A stretch of 13,358 nt of DNA from DATCSE01 sp036568605 (GTDB lineage Bacteria > Pseudomonadota > Gammaproteobacteria > Burkholderiales > Burkholderiaceae_C): contig DATCSE010000389.1 in assembly GCA_036568605.1 (NCBI GenBank), positions 1 through 13,358 on the forward strand, written 5' to 3'. Shown one piece after another: positions 6,988-13,358 of the stretch; position 1 is the stretch's first letter; every line of letters begins with the position of its first letter. The notes under the pieces are model-generated. The model worked only from the letters and a program-made list of their open reading frames with translations. It had not been told where the DNA came from and ran no database searches. A program made the translations under genes and the position numbers.

Positions 6988-7935
6988 CTAGCGCCGGCCA
7001 GCGGGCCTTCGACTGCCGTGAGCCGCGGCCGCTTTCAGATCCTCATCCCACGGCGGCTCGGCGGGAAAGCGCTCGGCCAGGAAGTCGAGCACGGCCCGCA
7101 GCGCCGACGACATGTGCTTGCGCGAGGCGTAGACCGCGTAGATGCTGAGCTCGCGTGGGCGCGCCTGCGGCAGCAGCGCGACCAGGTCGCCGCTGCGCAG
7201 CCACGGGCCGGCGACGTAAGTCGGCAGCAGCGCGATGCCGGCACCGTCGCGCGCGGCGATCGCGAGCGAGACCGAGTCGTTCGCGCTGAGGGTGCCGTGC
7301 ACGGCCACGGATGCCGGCTTGCCGTCGACGTCGAAGTCCCACAGCGCGGTGCCGTAGTGCGTGTGGGTCAGGCAGTTGTGCTCGGCCAGGTCCTCGAGGC
7401 GATGCACCGGGTGCGCCTGCAGGTACGCCGGCGACGCGCAGACCACCGAGCGGCAGGCCGTCAGCCGCCGCGCGATCAGGTTCGGGTCCAGGTCGTTCGT
7501 GATGCGGATCGCCAGGTCGATGCGTTCGTCGACCAGGTTGACCGCGCGCTCCAGCAGCACCAGGTCGACCGCGACACCGGGGTGGCGTGCGGTGAACTCG
7601 CGCATCGCCGGGGTCAGCTGCGCCTGCCCGAACGACGTGCTGACGGTGATGCGCAGCAGCCCGCGCGGGCTGTCGTCGGGCGCAGCGCGGGCCGCTCGCA
7701 CATCGTGCGCGAGCTCGAGCATCTGACGGCACTTCGCGAGCACCTCGGTGCCGGCGGCGGTCAGGCTGAAGCGGCGCGTCGTCCGGTGCAACAGCCTCGC
7801 GCCGGCCCAGTCCTCGAGCTCGGCGAGGTAGCGCGAGACCACCGGGCGCGACAGATCCAGGCGCAAAGCCGCGGCCGACTGGCTGCCGCCGTCCACGACC
7901 GCGACGAAAACTTCCATCGCCTTCAGCCTGTCCAT
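6988..7935 (-). CDS. LysR-family transcriptional regulator
   Basis: This 315-residue protein has the standard LysR layout. The N-terminal winged helix-turn-helix (1-60) contains MEVFVAVVDGGSQSAAAL, LSRPVVSRYLAELE and GARLLHRTTRRFSLTAAG. The two-lobed effector domain runs from about 90 to 290 (GLLRITVSTSFGQ, VDERIDLAIRI, GAGIALLPTYV). It resembles the large single-gene-regulator group often annotated near oxidoreductases; no specific effector can be named. The region 7936-8043 separates it from the divergent MBL gene, the classic LysR arrangement, so the MBL/DsbA pair is the most likely target together with autoregulation. The genes read after it (lipoprotein, TonB receptor) could also be in its regulon. 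Confidence 0.93.
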   Translation of the reverse strand: MDRLKAMEVFVAVVDGGSQSAAALRLDLSRPVVSRYLAELEDWAGARLLHRTTRRFSLTAAGTEVLAKCRQMLELAHDVRAARAAPDDSPRGLLRITVSTSFGQAQLTPAMREFTARHPGVAVDLVLLERAVNLVDERIDLAIRITNDLDPNLIARRLTACRSVVCASPAYLQAHPVHRLEDLAEHNCLTHTHYGTALWDFDVDGKPASVAVHGTLSANDSVSLAIAARDGAGIALLPTYVAGPWLRSGDLVALLPQARPRELSIYAVYASRKHMSSALRAVLDFLAERFPAEPPWDEDLKAAAAHGSRRPAGRR

Positions 7936-8043
7936 GGCGATTCGACCGAATTGAGAAACAAACTATCTCCGAGTCTAGGATTTTTAGATTCGATTCGAGC
8001 AACTAACCTGCGTGCTTTCCACCACCACGCGTTGCCTGTTGCC
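7936..8043. promoter_or_regulatory. lysR/MBL divergent control region with candidate operators
   Basis: This is a local AT-rich island in GC-rich DNA. It contains a dyad TCTA (7974-7977) with TAGA (7985-7988), a LysR-type half-site symmetry. ATTCGA occurs three times (7940-7945, 7988-7993, 7993-7998, the last two sharing an A). TTGAGA (7951-7956) lies 17 bases before TCTAGG (7974-7979), a possible weak promoter for the MBL gene that would overlap the dyad. A canonical T-N11-A box is not clear-cut. Binding is inferred from position and symmetry only. Confidence 0.45.
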
Positions 8044-8925
8044 ATGCACCTCCTCAAACGCCTTGTCCTCGCCTGCCTGCTGCCGCTGACCGCGAGCTGG
8101 GCCGTTGCCGCCGGCACCGCCGCGCCGCTGAAGCTGACCGTCTACAACCCCGGGAAGGACGCGATGTTCCCGGTCACCTCGGTGCTGGTCACCGGTCGCA
8201 AGGACGCGATCCTGGTCGACGCGCAGTTCGGCGTGTCGCAGGCCGACCAGGTCGTCGAGACGATCCGCCGCAGCGGCAAGACGCTGAGCACCATCTACAT
8301 CAGCCACGGCGACCCGGACTACTACTTCGGGCTCGAGCGCATCAAGGCCGCGTACCCCGATGCACGCATCGTCGCGACGCCGCAGACGGTCGCGCACATC
8401 AAGGAGACGATGGCCGGCAAGCTCGCGTTCTGGGGCCCCAAGCTGGCCGCGGATGCGCCGAAGACGCTGGTCGTTCCCGAGGTGCTGGACGGCGACCGGC
8501 TCGAGCTCGAAGGGCAGACGCTGAAGATCGTGGGGCTGGACGGCCCGCAGCCCGAGCGCAGCTTCGTCTGGATCCCGTCGCTGAAGGCCGTGGTCGGCGG
8601 CGTCGTGCTGGCGAACAACCTGCATGTGTGGATGGCCGACACGCAGACCGCGAAGTCGCATGCCGACTGGCTCGCGACGCTGCAGACGATCAATGCGCTC
8701 AAGCCCAAGGTCGTCGTCCCGGGGCACTACCTCGCCGGCCCGTCGCCCGCGTCGAATGCCGCGAACTACACGGCCGGGTACATTCGCGCTTTCGATGCCC
8801 AGGCCGCGAAGGCCCAGGACTCCACCGAGCTGATCGCCGCCATGAAGAAGCTGTACCCGCATGCCCAGGAAGTGTCGTCGCTCGAGCTGGGCGCGAAGGT
8901 CGCCAAGGGCGAGATGAAGTGGTGA
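8044..8925 (+). CDS. Secreted metallo-beta-lactamase-fold protein with altered metal motif
   Basis: A 293-residue protein with a signal peptide (MHLLKRL then a hydrophobic core, cleavage near AVAAG, 20-24) and an MBL fold: ILVDAQFG (56-63), the metal-motif position ISHGDPDYYFG (86-96), VVGGVVLANN (183-192) and VVVPGH (223-228, His228). Canonical MBL hydrolases carry HxHxDH. Here only the first His (88) and the Asp (92) remain; the second and third histidines are Asp90 and Tyr93. The motif reads as a conserved-looking variant rather than decay, so the metal site is probably mononuclear or different. Substrate unknown. The signal peptide fixes the start, as no good ribosome site is visible. The downstream CGWC protein starts five bases after its stop, so the two are probably co-transcribed. 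Confidence 0.85.
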   Translation: MHLLKRLVLACLLPLTASWAVAAGTAAPLKLTVYNPGKDAMFPVTSVLVTGRKDAILVDAQFGVSQADQVVETIRRSGKTLSTIYISHGDPDYYFGLERIKAAYPDARIVATPQTVAHIKETMAGKLAFWGPKLAADAPKTLVVPEVLDGDRLELEGQTLKIVGLDGPQPERSFVWIPSLKAVVGGVVLANNLHVWMADTQTAKSHADWLATLQTINALKPKVVVPGHYLAGPSPASNAANYTAGYIRAFDAQAAKAQDSTELIAAMKKLYPHAQEVSSLELGAKVAKGEMKW

Positions 8926-8930
8926 CGGGC

Positions 8931-9584
8931 ATGAGCGCCAGACTGCACTACATCCACGACCCGCTGTGCGGCTGGTGTTACGCGGCCGCGCCTCTGGTGA
9001 AGGCGGCGCGCGAGGTGCTGGAGGTCGTCGCGCATGCCGGCGGCATGCTGGCCGGCGTGCGGCGCCGCTCGATCACCGACGAATGGCGCGACCATGTGAT
9101 GCCGCACGACCGGCGGATCGCGCAGCTCAGCGGCCAGCCGTTCGGCGCCGCGTACTTCGATGGGCTGCTGCGCGATCGCACCGCGGTGATGGACTCGGCA
9201 CCGCCGACCACCGCGGTGCTGACCGCCGAGCACCTCGGCGGGCGCGGGCTGGACCTGCTGGCGCGTCTGCAGACCGCGCACTATGTCGAAGGCCGGCGCA
9301 TCGCGGACCGCGACGTGCTGGTCGCGCTGGCGGTCGAGATCGGCCTGGAACGCGATGCGTTCGACGCGGCGTTCGACCGGCTGCGCGGCGCGCCGACCGA
9401 GGCCCATTTCGCGGACAGCGGGCGGTTGCTGCGCCGGGTCGGCGGCCAGGGCTTCCCGACCTTCGCGCTCGAGACGAGCGACGGACGGCTGGAAGCCGTG
9501 GCCTCGGCACCGTATCTGGGCCAGCCGCAAGCCTGGAAAACCCACCTCGCGCAGTTGACGACGAAAGAGAAGTCCACCGGATGA
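8931..9584 (+). CDS. DsbA-family thioredoxin-fold protein (CGWC), cytoplasmic
   Basis: A 217-residue DsbA/FrnE-like protein. It opens directly with the first beta strand and the redox motif CGWC (Cys13-Cys16, in HDPLCGWCY). The helical insertion (about 45-165) and the cis-proline loop GFPTF (Pro176) follow. There is no signal peptide, so it should act in the cytoplasm as a thiol oxidoreductase, isomerase or small-molecule isomerase-like enzyme; the CGWC centre and helical insert resemble COG3531 proteins. ATG 8931 lies five bases after the MBL stop; a GTG at 8922 overlapping that stop would add three residues. Such MBL-DsbA pairs beside a LysR gene suggest a shared response, but the redox partner and substrate are unknown. 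Confidence 0.86.
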   Translation: MSARLHYIHDPLCGWCYAAAPLVKAAREVLEVVAHAGGMLAGVRRRSITDEWRDHVMPHDRRIAQLSGQPFGAAYFDGLLRDRTAVMDSAPPTTAVLTAEHLGGRGLDLLARLQTAHYVEGRRIADRDVLVALAVEIGLERDAFDAAFDRLRGAPTEAHFADSGRLLRRVGGQGFPTFALETSDGRLEAVASAPYLGQPQAWKTHLAQLTTKEKSTG

Positions 9585-9595
9585 CCGCGTGAGCG

Positions 9596-9613
9596 GGCCG
9601 GCCTGAGCCGGCC
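9596..9613 (+). terminator. GC-rich hairpin after the DsbA-like gene
   Basis: GGCCGGC (9596-9602) pairs perfectly with GCCGGCC (9607-9613) over a CTGA loop, 11 bases after the stop. There is no T tract, so it may end transcription inefficiently, assist Rho or protect the transcript end. Confidence 0.45.
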
Positions 9614-9625
9614 GAGCCAAATCCA

Positions 9626-9731
9626 TTGCGCAACTAGGGGGTGGAGGCGGCGCAAAAACGAGAGTAGCTTGCCGCCTTGGCAGGGAGGGTTGAGCACTCC
9701 GCAACAGGGGTGCGAAAGGCGGTTCCGCACG
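9626..9731 (+). promoter_or_regulatory. Foldable leader with alternative stems ahead of the zinc-ribbon gene
   Basis: AGGCGGC (9645-9651) is complementary to GCCGCCT (9671-9677). The same segment, as CCGCCTT (9672-9678), is also complementary to AAGGCGG (9716-9722), the only Shine-Dalgarno-like run before the ATG at 9732. A local hairpin GTGCG (9710-9714) with CGCAC (9726-9730) would place AAAGG in its loop. TTGCGC (9626-9631) and GCGCAA (9650-9655) form a further dyad. Two mutually exclusive pairings around the ribosome site suggest translational control. I do not recognise a known riboswitch class, and GC-rich DNA can give such matches by chance. Confidence 0.35.
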
Positions 9732-10739
9732 ATGAGTTTGGTGGTCAGACTCAAGACCGGCGACGCTGCATCGCAGGCGCCGGCGACTCTCTCCGGTGAC
9801 GATCTACCCGGCGGCTTGCCGGAGCCGCTGCTGTCCCCTTCGGCCGAGCCCGACGAGCTCGAGTGGGCTGCCCTCGCGCCGGCGGCGGGTTCGCACCTGA
9901 TACCGTGTCCGCACTGCGGCTCGCCGAACGGCTTGTCCGCGTCGATTTGCTGGAAGTGCGAGGCCGCGCTGGTGCCGCAGGCGTCGCTCCGGCGTTGGCT
10001 GGTGCCCTGGCCGGAGGGCTCCGGCCCGGTGCCGGTGGCGCCTGCGTCCGCCATGCCGGCACCGGCCGATGAGCCCAGCCGCGCGGCGCCGTCGGCGCGG
10101 GTGGAAGCGGACCCGATCGCCGAGCACGCGATGAGCCCGGCGCCGGCTCCGATGCCGATGACCGCCGCCGGCGGGCGTCGCCGCGTTTGGGAGATCGGCG
10201 CGCCGATCCTGGCGCTGGCGGGCGCGGCAGCGGTGTTCCTGTACTTCGATGCGCCAGCGCCGATCGGCGGGTTCGGCGAGGTGCCCAGGCCAGCCCCGCC
10301 GCCGTTGAATGCGTACCCCGCGCCGCCTGCACCACCGGCGCCGGAAGATGGCGCGGTCGCGGGCGGTGCGCCCGCCGCCGCGGCCGACATACGCGATGCA
10401 GCCTTGCGCGCATTGGCCGTCGAGCCGGAGGGCCCTGCTGCGCCCGAGGCCACTGCGCCGTCCGCAACCCCGGCCCCGCCGCTGGGCGATGCGGCAAACG
10501 CAGCCCGCGATGCGACGGAGCCGATCCCGGCCGCGGGATCGAAAGCAGCGCAGGCTGGCAAGTCGCGCGGCACGCCGCTGCGTCCCTCGAGCGTCGCCAC
10601 CGCGCCTCACCTGCACAAACCCGAGCGATCCGAGCGGCCGGTGCCTTTGCGGCAAGCGCCTGCGCCCGCCCGATCGTGCACACAAACGGTCGCGGCCTTG
10701 GGCCTGTGCACGCCGCCGCCAGCGGAGTCCCACGAATGA
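9732..10739 (+). CDS. Zinc-ribbon, single-membrane-span, Pro/Ala-rich protein of unknown function
   Basis: I do not recognise this 335-residue protein as a named family. It has a soluble N-terminus with a zinc-ribbon (CPHC at 59-62, CWKC at 73-76), a Pro/Ala-rich linker and one hydrophobic segment (about 153-172, preceded by GGRRR). The long, low-complexity Pro/Ala-rich C-terminal part ends in SCTQTVAALGLC (315-326) and a short tail. The arginines before the membrane segment predict the ribbon in the cytoplasm and the C-terminus in the periplasm. ATG 9732 was chosen over an in-frame TTG at 9669 because of the AAAGGCGG site and the more protein-like start. It overlaps the next gene by four bases (ATGA, 10736-10739), implying translational coupling. 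The two proteins share their C-terminal motif, so they probably act together. Confidence 0.82.
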   Translation: MSLVVRLKTGDAASQAPATLSGDDLPGGLPEPLLSPSAEPDELEWAALAPAAGSHLIPCPHCGSPNGLSASICWKCEAALVPQASLRRWLVPWPEGSGPVPVAPASAMPAPADEPSRAAPSARVEADPIAEHAMSPAPAPMPMTAAGGRRRVWEIGAPILALAGAAAVFLYFDAPAPIGGFGEVPRPAPPPLNAYPAPPAPPAPEDGAVAGGAPAAAADIRDAALRALAVEPEGPAAPEATAPSATPAPPLGDAANAARDATEPIPAAGSKAAQAGKSRGTPLRPSSVATAPHLHKPERSERPVPLRQAPAPARSCTQTVAALGLCTPPPAESHE

Positions 10740-11803
10740 CGAGGCCGGTCTGCAGACGCGTGGTTTCCTGGTTCATCGCCGCGGCGTTTGCAGTCGGCAC
10801 CTCGCTGGCCGGTCCGCCGGCCAGCGCCCAGGTGCCGTACAAGATCGTGACCGCATCCGAGCGCGGCACCTACATCCAGATCGGGCGCGACCTCGCGAAG
10901 TTCGTCGCCCCCGATGCCGGCATCGATCTCGAGGTGCTGCCGTCGGCCGGGTCGGCCGAGAACGTCCGGCGCCTGCGCCATGAGCCAGGCGTGAAGTTCG
11001 CGTTCGTCCAGTCCGACGTCTACCAGGCCTTCCTGGACCAGGACCGCGGCGGCAATGCGGAGGCCGGCGTCCTGATCCGACCGCTGCGCGTGATCATGCC
11101 GCTGTACAACGAGGAGATCTATTTCATCGCGCGGGCCGACTCGGAGCTGGAGTTCGTCCACCAGATCAAGGACACGAAGATCAACGTCGGTCCGCTGCTC
11201 AGCGGCACCGCGATGTCGGCGACCACGTTGTACCGGCAGCTGTTCGATGCGCCGATCCCCGAGGCGAACGCGAGCTACCTCTCGAACGAGGACGCGCTGG
11301 TGAAGCTGACGGTCGACAAGACGCTGGACGTGGTGGTGGTCGTCGCCGGCCAGCCCGCGAAGCTGCTCGTCGACATGAAGCCGGCGGCGCGGCAGCTGAT
11401 CAAGCTCCTGAAGTTCGATGCGAGCCGGCCCGAGAGCCAGGCGGCGCTGAAGACCTACTTCACGGCCACCGTGCGCGCCGCGAACTACCCGAACCTGCTG
11501 ACCGAGGACTTGCCGGCCGTCGCCGTGAAGGCCTACCTGGTCACCTACGACTACGCGCTGGGCGCGACGGTCTCCTCGCTGCGCAAGTTCGCGCGCTCGT
11601 TGTGCCAGAACTTCGGCACGCTGCAGACGTCCGGGCATCCGAAGTGGCGCGAGGTCGACCTGACCTTGCCGTCGCTGGGCCGCGGCTGGGCCTACTACCC
11701 GCCGATGGCGCGCGAGCTGCAGAACTGCGCCGCCGGCAAGCAGGTGGCGGTGCCGAGCAAGGCCTGCACGCAGCAGGAGCGCATCCTGGGGTTGTGCAAG
11801 TAG
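10736..11803 (+). CDS. TAXI-family (TRAP-associated) periplasmic solute-binding protein
   Basis: A 355-residue secreted protein with a signal peptide ending at PASAQ (cleavage near 31). The TAXI-type binding domain shows TASERGTYIQIGRDLAKFV (39-57), PSAGSAENVRRLR (69-81), FAFVQSDVYQAF (88-99), the loop GPLLSGTAMSATTL (152-165) and DVVVVVAGQP (198-207). TAXI proteins deliver ligands, in known cases glutamate or other carboxylates, to a fused TRAP membrane subunit; none is encoded here. It ends in ACTQQERILGLCK, repeating the CTQ-x5-LGLC pattern of the upstream protein, and also has Cys290 and Cys331. CGGAG (10723-10727) precedes the ATG by eight bases. It may be a sensor or binding partner of the zinc-ribbon protein rather than a transport component. 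Only four bases separate its stop from the convergent cytochrome gene. Confidence 0.87.
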   Translation: MTRPVCRRVVSWFIAAAFAVGTSLAGPPASAQVPYKIVTASERGTYIQIGRDLAKFVAPDAGIDLEVLPSAGSAENVRRLRHEPGVKFAFVQSDVYQAFLDQDRGGNAEAGVLIRPLRVIMPLYNEEIYFIARADSELEFVHQIKDTKINVGPLLSGTAMSATTLYRQLFDAPIPEANASYLSNEDALVKLTVDKTLDVVVVVAGQPAKLLVDMKPAARQLIKLLKFDASRPESQAALKTYFTATVRAANYPNLLTEDLPAVAVKAYLVTYDYALGATVSSLRKFARSLCQNFGTLQTSGHPKWREVDLTLPSLGRGWAYYPPMARELQNCAAGKQVAVPSKACTQQERILGLCK

Positions 11804-11807
11804 CCTT

Positions 11808-12956
<1,149 letters not shown>

Positions 12957-12968
12957 CGGCCGTTCGGG

Positions 12969-13358
12969 CTACTTGCCGGCGGGGTCCACCCGGCCGTTCT
13001 GCTTGTAGTAGGCCACGGCCTTCTTCAGCGCGGTGTATTCCGTGCACGGGAAGAAGCACAGCTTGTCCAGCACCTGCAGGTGCTCCTCGGCCTTCGGCAG
13101 GTTGCCCGCCATCAGATAGGCCTCGCCGAGGTAGGAGTGCGCGCCGCGGTGCTGCGGATCGATCTTCAGCGCCTTGTCGTAGTGCAGGAAGGCCTGATCG
13201 AGCTGGCCCGACTTGCGATAGGAGTAGGCGATCCAGTTCTCGGCATAGGCGTCGCTGTCCTTCGCGCGCGCGAGGTACGACTGCAGCAGCGTGATGGCCT
13301 TGTCGTACTGCTTGGCCTCGATCGCGCTCACGGCCTGCGCATACTCGGGGTCTATCGC
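12969..13358 (-). CDS. TPR-repeat protein, N-terminus cut by window edge
   Basis: The frame is open to base 13358 and reads IDPEYAQAVSAIEAKQYDKAI at the edge, so the GTG at 13331 is internal and the true start lies outside. The 129 visible codons hold tetratricopeptide repeats: AIEAKQYDKAITLLQSYL, then AENWIAYSYRKSGQLDQAF and HYDKALKIDP, then GAHSYLGEAYLMAGNLPKAE. The tail contains CFFPCTEYTALKKAVAYY and ends DPAGK. TPRs are protein-binding scaffolds. It sits 12 bases ahead of the di-heme cytochrome gene, so it may help assemble or present that enzyme or its substrate. The CFFPC motif is a possible disulfide or redox pair and suits a periplasmic location, but no signal peptide can be seen in the part present. 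Confidence 0.87.
   Translation of the reverse strand, partial: AIDPEYAQAVSAIEAKQYDKAITLLQSYLARAKDSDAYAENWIAYSYRKSGQLDQAFLHYDKALKIDPQHRGAHSYLGEAYLMAGNLPKAEEHLQVLDKLCFFPCTEYTALKKAVAYYKQNGRVDPAGK

Noticed and set aside
6985..6994. Ten-base palindrome at the lysR stop codon
   Set aside because: Self-complementary ten-mers are common by chance at this GC content, and no T tract follows. It is noted only as a possible accessory to the lipoprotein promoter.
7018..8043. Upstream extension of the MBL frame through the lysR gene
   Set aside because: The frame is open only because it is antisense to lysR. A signal peptide begins at the ATG at 8044.
10187..10735. Upstream extension of the TAXI frame to 10187
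   Set aside because: The extension lies inside the zinc-ribbon gene in another frame. The signal peptide, the ribosome site and the four-base overlap all place the start at 10736.
9281..10869. Long minus-strand open frames opposite the zinc-ribbon gene
   Set aside because: The plus-strand frame has a zinc-ribbon, a membrane segment and a coupled downstream gene. The antisense products are compositionally biased and lack start-site or domain support.

Overview
The window is very GC-rich, and its gene content (metX-metW pair, DUF3772 mechanosensitive channel, TAXI-type binding protein, MauG-like di-heme cytochrome) points to a betaproteobacterium of the order Burkholderiales, perhaps of the Leptothrix/Rubrivivax type. 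This placement is inferred from protein character and base composition; no rRNA or other marker gene is present. Many long open frames on the opposite strands are artefacts of GC-rich third codon positions.

Layout. 1-1495 (minus): the N-terminal part of a MscS-type mechanosensitive channel, cut by the left edge. 1496-1657: a divergent control region with overlapping -10 boxes, a SAM-II-like riboswitch and a terminator-like hairpin. 1658-3515 (plus): metX and metW of methionine biosynthesis, joined by a 109-base junction with three tandem perfect hairpins and a 38-codon frame that overlaps both genes by four bases. 3539-7935 (minus): an uptake/regulation block, read as lysR, then an amino-acid-type periplasmic binding lipoprotein, then a TonB-dependent receptor. 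8044-9584 (plus): a secreted metallo-beta-lactamase-fold protein and a cytoplasmic CGWC thioredoxin-fold protein, divergent from lysR. 9732-11803 (plus): an unrecognised zinc-ribbon/single-membrane-span/Pro-Ala-rich protein overlapping a TAXI-family solute-binding protein; both end in the same CTQ-x5-LGLC motif. 11808-13358 (minus): a TPR protein (cut by the right edge) followed by a di-heme c-type cytochrome of the MauG/cytochrome c peroxidase family.

How the parts may work together. MetX makes O-acylhomoserine and MetW is its usual partner; the SAM-sensing leader would close the feedback loop. lysR sits between two blocks and could control the divergent MBL/DsbA pair, its own downstream genes, or both. 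The binding lipoprotein and the TonB receptor have no permease, ATPase or TonB genes beside them. The TAXI protein likewise lacks its TRAP permease and is instead tied to a membrane-anchored zinc-ribbon protein. That pair, with its shared C-terminal di-cysteine motif and a foldable leader, is the best candidate here for an undescribed system. The SAM-II-like switch and the hairpin-rich metX/metW junction are the clearest non-coding signals.
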